From PALSA-1296 sp038210275 (GTDB taxonomy: Bacteria > Bacteroidota > Ignavibacteria > Palsa-1295), in assembly GCA_038210275.1 (NCBI GenBank), contig JBBQWV010000004.1:62001-126000 (forward strand): a DNA stretch of 64,000 bases, read 5' to 3'. Each line of letters starts with the position of its first letter. The first letter of the stretch is position 1. The notes under the pieces were generated by a model that was given only the letters and a program-made list of their open reading frames with translations, did not search any database and was not told the DNA's origin. Shown here piece by piece: positions 1 to 7,936 of this stretch. The translations under genes were made by a program, and so were the position numbers.

Positions 1-737
1 AGGAGGAAGAGAGCAGCGATGAAGTTGATAAAGGTGCTCCTGCTCCTACCGGAGCTGCCGCAACAGTTGATATTGCAAATGGCGCCACAATAATGGGCAC
101 TGTTAAGCTTGATGGAAAAGCCCCCGATAACAAGCCTATTAAAATGGAAGCCGATCCGGTCTGCAAAGCTGCACACGCAGTCGGAGTGAAGGAAGATCAT
201 TGGATTGTCGGATCCGGTGGTGAAGTTACCAATGCATTCGTCTATATAAAAGATGGTTTGGGCGGAAAGACCTATGCTCCCCCTTCTTCTGAGATTTCCC
301 TTGATCAAAAAGGATGTCAATATGAGCCACATGTGTTCGGTGCGATGGTCGGACAGAAGTTAAAGATCACAAACTCTGATCAAACTCTGCATAACATTCA
401 TGCGCATGGAGAAAAGAATGAGCAGTTCAATGAAGGACAGTCGGCAGGCTCCCCTGCAAGAGAGAAGACTCTCGACAAAGCAGAAGTCATGATTCCGATC
501 AAGTGTGACATCCACGGCTGGATGAACTGCTACGGGGGAGTTCTTAATCACCCATTCTTTGCTGTTACAGGGAAAGACGGAAAGTTCGAGATCAAGGGCG
601 TTCCTCCGGGAGAATACACCATCAGCGTATGGCATGAAACATCTTCCGGAGATGCCAAGGGTGTAACGATTGATCAGAAAATTACTGTCGGTGCCAAAGA
701 TTCAAAGACCATCGATTTTACACTTAAAGCACAGTAG
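1..737 (+). CDS. Cupredoxin-like lipoprotein, copy 1 (5' truncated by window edge)
   Basis: The reading frame is open from base 3 and continues upstream of the window, so the start is missing. An acidic linker is followed by a cupredoxin-like domain and a C-terminal carboxypeptidase-regulatory-like beta-sandwich (GKDGKFEIKGVPPGEY). Candidate type-1 copper ligands are visible: a His in TLHNIHAH and the C-x2-H-x2-M motif CDIHGWM. It is a close paralogue of the protein at 7937-8749, which has an intact lipobox, so this copy is probably also a periplasmic or outer-membrane-anchored lipoprotein. A role in electron transfer is inferred from the motif and from the diheme cytochrome immediately downstream. 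Which metal it binds, if any, cannot be told from sequence. Confidence 0.8.
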   Translation, partial: EEESSDEVDKGAPAPTGAAATVDIANGATIMGTVKLDGKAPDNKPIKMEADPVCKAAHAVGVKEDHWIVGSGGEVTNAFVYIKDGLGGKTYAPPSSEISLDQKGCQYEPHVFGAMVGQKLKITNSDQTLHNIHAHGEKNEQFNEGQSAGSPAREKTLDKAEVMIPIKCDIHGWMNCYGGVLNHPFFAVTGKDGKFEIKGVPPGEYTISVWHETSSGDAKGVTIDQKITVGAKDSKTIDFTLKAQ

Positions 738-867
738 GGTGCATTGGTAGGGGCGGGGCTATAGTCCACAAGTGCGTTTCATCGTGAGACATTCACACGG
801 ACTAAAGCCCACACCTGCAATAATAGGGTTTAGAACATTCTTTTTTCAATACATTAAAAATTCGGTT

Positions 868-2538
868 ATGAAATCAAATATGAAACTTACACTTGCCATC
901 TGCGTTGTTTCGGTCATTGCAGTAGGCATTGGTGCTTTTTTCTTTGGACAGAAGAAAGCCACCGACAAATATCACGTCATCCCCGGATTTGCTTGGGATA
1001 AAGAAGAATGGGCTACACGAACGAAAGGAATTCGAACGAGCTATAATCCAGATCACGACCTTAACGCTGAAACGCTTACCCTGGTACCGGGTGATGAACG
1101 CTGGCTTGATTTCGTTTTTTGGTGCTTTAATAATAAACTCGCCGAGCATCAGGTCGAGCAGTATGGTGGGACGGAATGGGACGGACCAAAAGGCGGCGTG
1201 ATCTTTCACTGGGCACCGGGTTCGCGCTGGGAAACTCATACACTTGCAAGTTTCGGATTCACTATCGGTCATACGATCGGCGAGCACAGATGGAAAGACA
1301 CTCAATTCCCTGAATTCTTCGAAAAATACGGCGGCACGTATGGTATTAATGTTAAAGATCGGCTCGCTGAGATAGATACCGGATCTGCTACTCCGTGGGT
1401 TAATTTTCTTGAATATTGCGGCGGACCGAATAGTCCTTACTATCGTTATCTCTTTCATCAGGAAGCAGTCGTTGATCCTGTGCGAGAACGGATCTATCTC
1501 ATTGGGGGGCAAGGTGTGGATTTCGAATACAGTTTCGAACGCTACTTCCACGAAGTTCGTGAAGTTCTGACTGACGCGAAGGCGTTTCAATTCTTCCAGA
1601 TGTATGATCTTTATGGACCGGGATTTGCTTGTAAAGCCGGTTGGGCGAAGAACAAACTGAATGCAAATCTTATCGCGATGTCATTTACTGATGACACAAG
1701 TAAATGGGTAACTAAACCTGGAGTTGCAAAAGCGGTAAAGTATAATCCGAATCCGCCGCTTCCTGTTGTGCCTCCCAAAATGCGTGAATTTGATGCGGCA
1801 AAAGCAGGTCAGGTTTTGTACCGTGCGCAATGCACACCATGTCATGGAACTGCTGGTGATGGCAAAGGATTTCTCGCTGCAAGTTTCGAAGTTGCCCCGC
1901 GTGATTTTCGTCTTGGTCTTTACAAATTTCGTTCGACGGTCGGCGGAGCTTTTCCGACAATCGGTGACCTTGAGCACATAATCCGCGTCGGCGTTCCAGG
2001 CGGCACAATGCCGGCATGGGCAGAGTTTCTTTCAAAAGAAGATATTCATAACCTTAGCGTTTATCTCATCACATTCTCCGAAAGATTTTTGGATGCCTGG
2101 AATGCCAAGAAAGATCCGGAGCTACTACAAATACCGGCAGTACCCGGAAACCTCGCATCAATGGTCGAGCATGGCAAGCAAGTGTTTACACAGATCCAGT
2201 GTGCAAAATGTCACGGCGAACTCGGCGTAGGTGATGGTCCGTCGTCGATCGGTTTGAAAGACACATGGGAAAATGAGATCAAGACGGCAGATCTTACCTA
2301 TAAGTGGCAATTCAAGAATGGATACTCCCCTCAGGATATTTACCGGACATTCAATGCCGGATTGAACGGTACACCCATGCCCTCATTTAAAGACATATTC
2401 ACTTCAGATGATGACCGTTGGGCATTGGTAGCATATATACTTTCACTTTCACCACAACAAAGACCATCGTTACACTTAAAAGATTTCAGAACGAAGTTCG
2501 CATCGGCTGTGGATTCAAATGGAATAGTGAGGCGATAG
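868..2538 (+). CDS. Membrane-anchored diheme cytochrome c with novel N-terminal domain
   Basis: A protein of 556 residues. An N-terminal hydrophobic anchor (about residues 7-27) is followed by a region of about 270 residues rich in Trp, His and Tyr that I do not recognise, then two class I cytochrome c domains. Heme-binding sites are CTPCH (about residues 322-326) and CAKCH (about 445-449). GTMPAW and GTPMPSF provide likely axial Met ligands. The frame is open upstream to 772, but the ATG at 868 gives a normal signal-anchor and is preferred. It lies between a cupredoxin lipoprotein and a tiny membrane protein. Likely a periplasmic electron carrier or dehydrogenase-type subunit; the enzymatic role of the N-terminal part is unknown. 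Confidence 0.85.
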   Translation: MKSNMKLTLAICVVSVIAVGIGAFFFGQKKATDKYHVIPGFAWDKEEWATRTKGIRTSYNPDHDLNAETLTLVPGDERWLDFVFWCFNNKLAEHQVEQYGGTEWDGPKGGVIFHWAPGSRWETHTLASFGFTIGHTIGEHRWKDTQFPEFFEKYGGTYGINVKDRLAEIDTGSATPWVNFLEYCGGPNSPYYRYLFHQEAVVDPVRERIYLIGGQGVDFEYSFERYFHEVREVLTDAKAFQFFQMYDLYGPGFACKAGWAKNKLNANLIAMSFTDDTSKWVTKPGVAKAVKYNPNPPLPVVPPKMREFDAAKAGQVLYRAQCTPCHGTAGDGKGFLAASFEVAPRDFRLGLYKFRSTVGGAFPTIGDLEHIIRVGVPGGTMPAWAEFLSKEDIHNLSVYLITFSERFLDAWNAKKDPELLQIPAVPGNLASMVEHGKQVFTQIQCAKCHGELGVGDGPSSIGLKDTWENEIKTADLTYKWQFKNGYSPQDIYRTFNAGLNGTPMPSFKDIFTSDDDRWALVAYILSLSPQQRPSLHLKDFRTKFASAVDSNGIVRR

Positions 2539-2540
2539 AC

Positions 2541-2717
2541 ATGTTAGGCAAGATCAACTCAAAAGTCATCGTGATAATAACGGCAACAGTACTTCTCTTG
2601 GTCGCCGGGTTCTACATCAAAGAGAAGTACTACGGAGACAATACCTGCCCGGCAAATATGACGACTGTCGGTGGGAAAGATAACCCGTGCCAATGTACAA
2701 AACGCATTGAACCGTAA
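2541..2717 (+). CDS. Small single-helix protein with Cys motif (58 aa)
   Basis: Starts two bases after the stop of the diheme cytochrome gene, so it is almost certainly co-transcribed with it. It has one N-terminal transmembrane segment (about residues 7-24) and a short periplasmic tail with three cysteines, one isolated and two in a C-x-C motif (NPCQCTKR). No family recognised. It could be a small accessory subunit or assembly factor of the cytochrome (inference from adjacency only). Confidence 0.6.
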   Translation: MLGKINSKVIVIITATVLLLVAGFYIKEKYYGDNTCPANMTTVGGKDNPCQCTKRIEP

Positions 2718-2735
2718 AAATATAATGCTCGATTT

Positions 2736-2775
2736 CACATTTCCTTATTCTTCGCAATAAGAATGAGGGAATGTG
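2736..2775. terminator. Inverted repeat, possible terminator
   Basis: Two 17-base arms (2736-2752 and 2759-2775) match at 15 of 17 positions around a 6-base loop, just after the small cytochrome-linked gene. There is no clear T-run, so intrinsic termination is uncertain. Confidence 0.4.
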
Positions 2776-2797
2776 ATTGGGTGTATTTACAAATAAA

Positions 2798-3205
2798 ATG
2801 GGAATTAAATCTATGCAAACTCCTGACACGCGTCCACGACCAGATTCAGAGCGCCCTCTCGATGCCCCGTTCCTTCACTTCGATCTCGATGATATTCTCA
2901 AACGGTTGAAGGTGGAAGAGGATTGGACATCCGGCAAACACAATGCTATGACGCTCATGAAAAATGAGATGATGCGCATTGTAGTGATGGTATTGCACCA
3001 AGGAAACGAAATAAAGATGCATAAAGCAGAATCACCGATCAGTCTGTTCGTAATAGAAGGACTGTTAAGATTCAAGTTAGAAAATGAGTCGGTCGATCTC
3101 AGGACAGGTGGATTGCTGACATTGCATAAAGACATTTTACACGGTTTAGAGGCTATTGAGGAAACAACCGTTCTTCTAACAATGGCACATACTCCTGCCG
3201 GTTGA
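2798..3205 (+). CDS. Cupin-domain protein
   Basis: A single-domain protein of about 135 residues. The segment HQGNEIKMHKAESPISLFVI followed by a G-x-L-R-F strand and a late DILHGLEAIE motif fits a small conserved beta-barrel cupin, the kind that often binds a metal through His residues. ATGs at 2798 and 2813 are both possible; an upstream TTG at 2777 seems less likely. No substrate can be assigned. Nothing in the neighbourhood suggests a pathway. Confidence 0.7.
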   Translation: MGIKSMQTPDTRPRPDSERPLDAPFLHFDLDDILKRLKVEEDWTSGKHNAMTLMKNEMMRIVVMVLHQGNEIKMHKAESPISLFVIEGLLRFKLENESVDLRTGGLLTLHKDILHGLEAIEETTVLLTMAHTPAG

Positions 3206-3271
3206 TTCTTTGGCTCCTCACGATGCTTATACACGGTCATGATGGACGACCATAGCAGCTGAAATACTTTT

Positions 3272-4105
3272 ATGGTAGAAAAGAAAAGAATACCTCGCGA
3301 GATCCTTTATACCATCGGACATTCCACTCATCCGATTGACGAATTTGTAAGCTTACTCAAGGAATATGGCATTAAACAATTGGTCGATGTTAGGACGATA
3401 CCGAGGTCACGGCACAATCCTCAATTCAATGAGAAGAGGTTAGCGGCTCGATTGAAAAAATCGAAGATCCAATATTCACATGACCGGGAGCTCGGCGGCT
3501 TGCGACATGCAAAAAAGGACTCGATAAATATGGGGTGGAGGAATGCCTCTTTCCGCGGTTATGCCGACTACATGCAAACAGACGAGTTTAGCAGCGCACT
3601 AAAGGCACTGATAGCAAAAGTAAAAAAGAAGCCAAGCGTCATCATGTGTGCTGAAGCGCTCCCCTGGCGCTGTCACCGTTCTATGATTGCTGATGCGATG
3701 GTCAAGCAAAAATGGGAAGTCAGACATATAATGTCTATGACATCAGCGTACAAACATAAGCTTACCTCTTTTGCAAAGATGAGGAATGGAAAACTTACCT
3801 ATCCAGAAATTAAGATAATTGAAGAACAGGATAATGCTATGACCAGCGTATTAAAATTAGGAAGCTGTGTGAAAGTACCTGATGGCCGCATCGGACGGAT
3901 AAGGAGTAGATCCAAAGATCAATATGAAATACGCCTGCGCAGGAAAACTTCCAACAGCCACCAGTTCTTATTTTTTTCGGGGAAAGATATCAAGGTTGTG
4001 CCTTGTCCTAAAGGTTGGATGAGTCCCGAAGGATACAATCGTTATCTTAGAAAAACCTTAGCGAAAATGCGTCAACGGGAAACGAAAAAAAAGATAACGA
4101 AGTGA
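3272..4105 (+). CDS. DUF488 family protein with extra C-terminal domain
   Basis: A protein of 277 residues. The first about 165 residues match the DUF488 pattern: TIGHSTHPIDEFV near the N-terminus, VDVRTIPRSRHNPQF, then CAEALPWRCHR with paired cysteines typical of the family. DUF488 proteins are poorly characterised. About 85 further residues follow (CVKVPDGRIGRIRSR onwards), which read like a small beta-barrel (KOW/SH3-like) with a basic tail; this extension is not usual for DUF488 and hints at nucleic-acid binding (inference). No operon partners are evident. Confidence 0.75.
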   Translation: MVEKKRIPREILYTIGHSTHPIDEFVSLLKEYGIKQLVDVRTIPRSRHNPQFNEKRLAARLKKSKIQYSHDRELGGLRHAKKDSINMGWRNASFRGYADYMQTDEFSSALKALIAKVKKKPSVIMCAEALPWRCHRSMIADAMVKQKWEVRHIMSMTSAYKHKLTSFAKMRNGKLTYPEIKIIEEQDNAMTSVLKLGSCVKVPDGRIGRIRSRSKDQYEIRLRRKTSNSHQFLFFSGKDIKVVPCPKGWMSPEGYNRYLRKTLAKMRQRETKKKITK

Positions 4106-4287
4106 ACTGCTCCCAAAAAATGGATGACGCGCTTAGACATATTGGAATGGCTAGTCAAAAATATTTCACACACAGCGCATATCCCGAGTATTTTCTGCTT
4201 CTACAGGGACTTTATTTCAACGAGGAAGTGATATGCGTCAATAACTGTAATGACACATCTCTTAAGCCACAATACAAAGCTGAGTAA
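4102..4287 (+). CDS. Doubtful small ORF
   Basis: A GTG codon overlaps the stop of the DUF488 gene (GTGA), opening a 61-residue frame that fills the gap before the NuoF-like gene. The product has no recognisable motif, signal or membrane segment. It may be a coupled small protein or chance. Listed because it is the only candidate in this 210-base gap. Confidence 0.2.
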   Translation: MNCSQKMDDALRHIGMASQKYFTHSAYPEYFLLLQGLYFNEEVICVNNCNDTSLKPQYKAE

Positions 4288-4315
4288 CGTTTTATTTTTT
4301 TAGCGGAACATAAAT

Positions 4316-5644
4316 ATGCTTTCACAAGAATATAGACTCCTTCCCCAAAATCCATTAGAAACCATAGAAGCCTATCTTCATGCCGGAGGAGGAAAGGCAA
4401 TAATGAAAGCGCTTGCGATACCTCGTGAGCAGATAATTTCAGAAATTACACGGTCGGGCCTCCGCGGACGCGGAGGTGCAGGATTCCCTACTGGGTTGAA
4501 GTGGGCAACCGTAGCACATGATCCGTGTCCAGTCAAGTATTTTGTTTGTAATGCAGCAGAAGGAGAACCGGGGACGTTCAAAGATAGGATGCTCATTCGG
4601 ATGAATCCATACCGGCTGCTTGAGGGAATTGCCATTGGTGCCTATGCTGTCGGCGCTCGAAAAGCCTTTGTTGTGATGAAGACCAGCTTTGAGAAGGAAT
4701 ACAATGCGCTCAGCCATGCATTACGTGAGATGACAGCGCAGAATTTGCTCGGAGGAGTTCCAATAGAAATCATTAGAGGACCGGAAGACTATTTGCTCGG
4801 CGAAGAAAAAGCACTTCTTGAAGTAATCGAAGGCGGACCGGCATTGCCGCGCGAAGCCGAATATCCACCCTATGTTAAAGGGCTTTTCATAACAAACCCA
4901 TGGGAATTAAATCCGGCAGTCGTTAATAATGTCGAGACGCTTTCAAACATTCCGAATATTATTGCAAACGGCACAGAATGGTTTCGGAAGATAGGCACTA
5001 CCGATTCTCCAGGAACGATGATCTTTACCGTATCGGGAGACGTCCGCACGCCCGGAGTCTACGAACTACCGCTTGGGACTACATTACGCGAGCTTATCTA
5101 TGAATATGCCGGCGGTCCCTTCCCCGGTAAAGAGATAAAGGCAATTTTTTCCGGAGTTTCGAATGCTGTCATTCTGCCCGGAGTATTGAATGTGCAGCTC
5201 GGATTCGATACGATGAGAGCGATCGGTTCAGGATTGGGATCGGGTGGTTTTATTGTTTATGATAGTAGTACCTGTATGGTACAAGCCGCATACACATTCT
5301 CCAAATTTCTTTGGATGGAATCCTGTAACCAATGTAGCGCTTGTAAACGAGGGACTGATATTTCCACCACGAATCTTCGAAAGCTGATTCTTGGAGAGGG
5401 CGGCATGGAAACGATAGGCCATATTACCGAAGGTGCAATAATTGCGCCGCAAGGTAACCGGTGCTTTCTCCCGGTAGAGCATCAGCAGAACATTCTGAGC
5501 ATCCTCAAAGAATTTACTGATGAATTTGTTGCTCATGTTGAACGCGGTTGTCAAACATGCCGCGAAGTTCTACTCCCTAAAATTCTCGATCATGATGCAG
5601 AGCAGCATGTATTCACTTACTCGGAAGGACGAACCCAACCGTAA
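4316..5644 (+). CDS. nuoF: NuoF-like NADH-binding flavoprotein (orphan)
   Basis: A protein of 442 residues with the NuoF/HoxF signature. LRGRGGAGFPTGLKW marks the NADH/FMN-binding fold, followed by an SLBB domain (GDVRTPGVYELPLGTTLREL) and a [4Fe-4S] site C337-x2-C340-x2-C343 with C383 forty residues on. In complex I this subunit accepts hydride from NADH on FMN and passes electrons to iron-sulfur clusters. An additional C-x2-C (about residues 418-421) is unusual. It is not beside a nuoE or nuoG, and is over 30 kb from the nuo operon on the opposite strand. It could serve complex I or a different NADH-linked enzyme such as a hydrogenase or formate dehydrogenase diaphorase. Confidence 0.85.
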   Translation: MLSQEYRLLPQNPLETIEAYLHAGGGKAIMKALAIPREQIISEITRSGLRGRGGAGFPTGLKWATVAHDPCPVKYFVCNAAEGEPGTFKDRMLIRMNPYRLLEGIAIGAYAVGARKAFVVMKTSFEKEYNALSHALREMTAQNLLGGVPIEIIRGPEDYLLGEEKALLEVIEGGPALPREAEYPPYVKGLFITNPWELNPAVVNNVETLSNIPNIIANGTEWFRKIGTTDSPGTMIFTVSGDVRTPGVYELPLGTTLRELIYEYAGGPFPGKEIKAIFSGVSNAVILPGVLNVQLGFDTMRAIGSGLGSGGFIVYDSSTCMVQAAYTFSKFLWMESCNQCSACKRGTDISTTNLRKLILGEGGMETIGHITEGAIIAPQGNRCFLPVEHQQNILSILKEFTDEFVAHVERGCQTCREVLLPKILDHDAEQHVFTYSEGRTQP

Positions 5645-5647
5645 CTT

Positions 5648-5863
5648 GTGATGAAAGATCCTACAATAATTGATATTGCTACTTACCAAGCCATTCCTCT
5701 GTTCTCAGAATTATCTAAAGATGAACTCTCTAAAGTTGTTGCTTTTTCATTGATAAAACAGTTCAAGAAAAGCGCGCATATATTTTTGGAGGGAGATCAT
5801 TATGCAGGCTTTTACGTCGTTCTTCAGGGAAAGGGAAATCCGCTCAAGCTCCCCGCTCTCTGA
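5648..5863 (+). pseudogene. Truncated Crp/Fnr-type cyclic-nucleotide-binding protein
   Basis: The first about 60 residues read as the start of a cNMP-binding regulator: PLFSELSKDELSKVV, then FLEGDHYAGFYVVLQGK, which normally continues into the rest of a beta-barrel and a helix-turn-helix. Here similarity stops at about base 5835 and the frame ends 9 codons later, inside the 3' end of the convergent hpnD gene. No DNA-binding domain is present (family members are usually 200 residues or more). Three bases separate it from the NuoF-like gene. I read it as a gene fragment left by a rearrangement. Confidence 0.65.
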
Positions 5864-6773
5864 ATATCACGCTGCTCATCCAAAACCGGAAGGCTATTAA
5901 GATTTGATGCGGAGTCGAGACGCTGATGCGTTTACCAAATACGTTGAACTCGGCAAGTTCGATCTTGCGGAGTAAGCGGAAGTAGATAGCGTCCATGATC
6001 TGCGCTGCGAAAAGTGTGAAGCGCTCGTGCTTGCCGAGGAGTTTACGGGCGCTGCGGTAATACTCTCTTGCTCTGGCAGTTTCGAATTTCATCAACTTGA
6101 TGAAATTCAGATTGTATTTTCCTGCTAATATATCTTCTTCTTTGACTCCGAAGCGGCGCATATCTTCTTGCGGCAAGTAGATGCGTCCCATCGAAGCATC
6201 TTTCTTCACGTCGCGCAGAATGTTTGTTAGTTGCAGTGCAATGCCAAGATCAACTGCGTATTCTTTCGTCGTTTCAAACTTGTAACCAAAAATTTCAATC
6301 GTTATTAAACCGACGATGCTTGCAACGGCATAACAATACTCTTTTAATTCTTCAAAGCTTTCGTAGCGGTCTTTGACAAGATCCATTTCCACGCCGTCAA
6401 TAAGCGTAAGGAAATATTGCTTCGGAATTTTGAAACGCGAAATAACTTTATGCAAACTGAAGAGGATCGGATGTTTCATCGAACCGGCATAGCACTTCTC
6501 AACTTCGGCGCGCCACCAATTCAGGCGGACTCTCTTTTTTTCGATCGCCGCTTCTTTCTTAAAATCAATTCCGGGAATATCTAAAGGAATATCTTCATCG
6601 ACAAGATCATCGGTGTAGCGGCAGAATTCATAAACAGATCGCATCGCCATGCGCTCATCCTTCGGAAGAAGCGAGAACGAATAGAAGAAATTACTCTTGC
6701 CGCCGTGCATGGGTGCCGGCGTTAGAGATTCTTCTAAAAGAAGTTCGGCGTTACGAGATACTTTATATGTCAT
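5844..6773 (-). CDS. hpnD: Presqualene diphosphate synthase-type enzyme HpnD
   Basis: About 309 residues from the ATG at 6773; a TTG at 6860 would extend into repeat DNA and is rejected. Both Asp-rich motifs of the squalene/phytoene synthase family are present (YTDDLVDED and RDVKKDASMGRIYLPQED). The N-terminal NFFYSFSLLPKDER and C-terminal IELAEFNVFGKRISVSTP are typical of HpnD, which condenses two farnesyl diphosphates to presqualene diphosphate. It lies downstream of hpnC in the same direction, separated by a palindromic repeat. The pair suggests squalene or hopanoid synthesis by the HpnCDE route, but no hpnE is in the window. Confidence 0.85.
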   Translation of the reverse strand: MTYKVSRNAELLLEESLTPAPMHGGKSNFFYSFSLLPKDERMAMRSVYEFCRYTDDLVDEDIPLDIPGIDFKKEAAIEKKRVRLNWWRAEVEKCYAGSMKHPILFSLHKVISRFKIPKQYFLTLIDGVEMDLVKDRYESFEELKEYCYAVASIVGLITIEIFGYKFETTKEYAVDLGIALQLTNILRDVKKDASMGRIYLPQEDMRRFGVKEEDILAGKYNLNFIKLMKFETARAREYYRSARKLLGKHERFTLFAAQIMDAIYFRLLRKIELAEFNVFGKRISVSTPHQILIAFRFWMSSVIFRERGA

Positions 6774-6790
6774 AAAAATTCTTGCGTCTA

Positions 6791-6850
6791 GGTGGGACGG
6801 ACTCTTATTCCGTCCGTCTCTTTTCTGGCGGACTAAGAGTCCGCCCCACT
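6791..6850. repeat. REP-like palindrome pair between hpnC and hpnD
   Basis: Two imperfect palindromes facing each other (GTGGGACGGACTCTTATTCC and, on the other strand, GTGGGGCGGACTCTTAGTCC). Each starts with a GTGG head followed by a GGACT...AGTCC hairpin. Same family as 7476-7530, 17230-17275, 23663-23716 and the elements flanking the RAYT gene at 35286-35750. Confidence 0.75.
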
Positions 6851-6852
6851 TG

Positions 6853-7767
6853 TTAGTCAACCCTGCGCATTAAAGACTGTAAAAGCACTATAAAATGTTC
6901 CCATTTAGATAGCTTTGGGCGCATTAAATAACTGTTACCATCTATCTTTCGAAGCTTCGAGATGAGCTTCCTTGCACTGATGATAATAGCGCGTAGTTCA
7001 TAACGAAGTCTGCCCCTAACAGATTCAGCTAAAGGAGTGCCTCTATCCAAGAGCGCTTCGACGCGTTCAAGCTCAAAAAGCGTTGCAAGAGATAGCCTTT
7101 GGTGATTCAGGGGGATTTCGGTAATGTCAATTGCAAAAATTCCGCAATCTTCTTTAGGATAGTAATACCGTTTATTCTCAATATCTTCCTTTATATCCTG
7201 AATAAAATTCAGCAGTTGCAACGCTGAACAGATTTCGTTCGAAAGCCTTATCCGCTCCTGATCTTTATATCCGAATAGTCCCAGAACTAACTCGCCGACC
7301 GGATCAGCTGACCTTGATGTGTACCACCGTAGATCATCGAATGTTTCGAACTGAACTTCCCCTTTGGCATCGAATTCAAAAGCTTCGAGCAATCTGAAAA
7401 GCGACTCTGTTGAAAGGCCGCACTCCTTGATCGTATTACGTAATGCAATAAAGATCGGATTTTCCGTTTCGGATAGTGGGACGGACTTCAATCCATCCGA
7501 ACTTACCGGACGGACTGAAGTCCGCCCCACTGAAAGATCCAATTGCCCGCGCCAATTGGCAAGGAGTTTGAGGCGCTCATCTTTATTCCGGTGCGGCTGA
7601 TCGGCAAAGTCATCAGCTGTACGCATGAAAGCATAGAGCGCAAAAAAATGCTTGCGACGATTTTTCGGAATCAGAAAAGAGCCAACTGGAAAATTTTCGT
7701 AATGCCCGACACTTATCGTGCGGCAAATTTCGTAGGCTTCATCGAGAGAAAGTTTTCGGTCCGGCAT
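6853..7767 (-). CDS. hpnC: Hydroxysqualene synthase-type enzyme HpnC
   Basis: Squalene/phytoene synthase family, HpnC type: GHYENFPVGSFLIPKNRR, then Asp-rich motif 1 (RTADDFADQ) and motif 2 (QDIKEDIENKRYYYP). HpnC converts presqualene diphosphate to hydroxysqualene in the HpnCDE pathway. The ATG at 7767 gives the usual start. About 18 residues after the LANWRGQLDL helix (SVGRTSVRPVSSDGLKSVPL) are encoded by a REP-like palindrome pair at 7476-7530 inserted in frame, in a region that is a short loop in relatives. The reading frame remains open, so the enzyme may still work. Confidence 0.83.
   Translation of the reverse strand: MPDRKLSLDEAYEICRTISVGHYENFPVGSFLIPKNRRKHFFALYAFMRTADDFADQPHRNKDERLKLLANWRGQLDLSVGRTSVRPVSSDGLKSVPLSETENPIFIALRNTIKECGLSTESLFRLLEAFEFDAKGEVQFETFDDLRWYTSRSADPVGELVLGLFGYKDQERIRLSNEICSALQLLNFIQDIKEDIENKRYYYPKEDCGIFAIDITEIPLNHQRLSLATLFELERVEALLDRGTPLAESVRGRLRYELRAIIISARKLISKLRKIDGNSYLMRPKLSKWEHFIVLLQSLMRRVD
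7476..7530. repeat. REP-like palindrome pair inside hpnC
   Basis: Two facing palindromes with GTGGGACGGACTTCAATCC on one strand and GTGGGGCGGACTTCAGTCC on the other. It lies wholly inside the hpnC coding sequence and is translated. Confidence 0.8.
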
Positions 7768-7879
7768 TATAAAGCCTAAGAACAAAAGAGGGTGATTTTC
7801 GTGCGAACATCTATATTACTCTATAAATCTCTTTCATGCCTCGAAATGCAAAAAACCCGTCCCCCACCCAAAATTTACG

Positions 7880-7887
7880 TATTTTTG
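7880..7887 (+). promoter_or_regulatory. Candidate Bacteroidota-type -7 element (TATTTTTG)
   Basis: Matches TAnnTTTG about 50 bases upstream of the lipoprotein start at 7937. No good TTTG -33 partner is seen at the expected spacing. Confidence 0.35.
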
Positions 7888-7936
7888 TCGGGCAATGTTG
7901 ATTGCACCCCAAATTTTTACAAATTATATTATTACA

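Noticed and set aside
874..1590. Long open frame (238 codons) on the minus strand
   Set aside because: Entirely antisense to the diheme cytochrome gene, no recognisable motifs; a shadow of its codon usage.
6774..6860. N-terminal extension of HpnD from a TTG
   Set aside because: Encodes REP palindrome sequence; the ATG at 6773 starts where the family starts.
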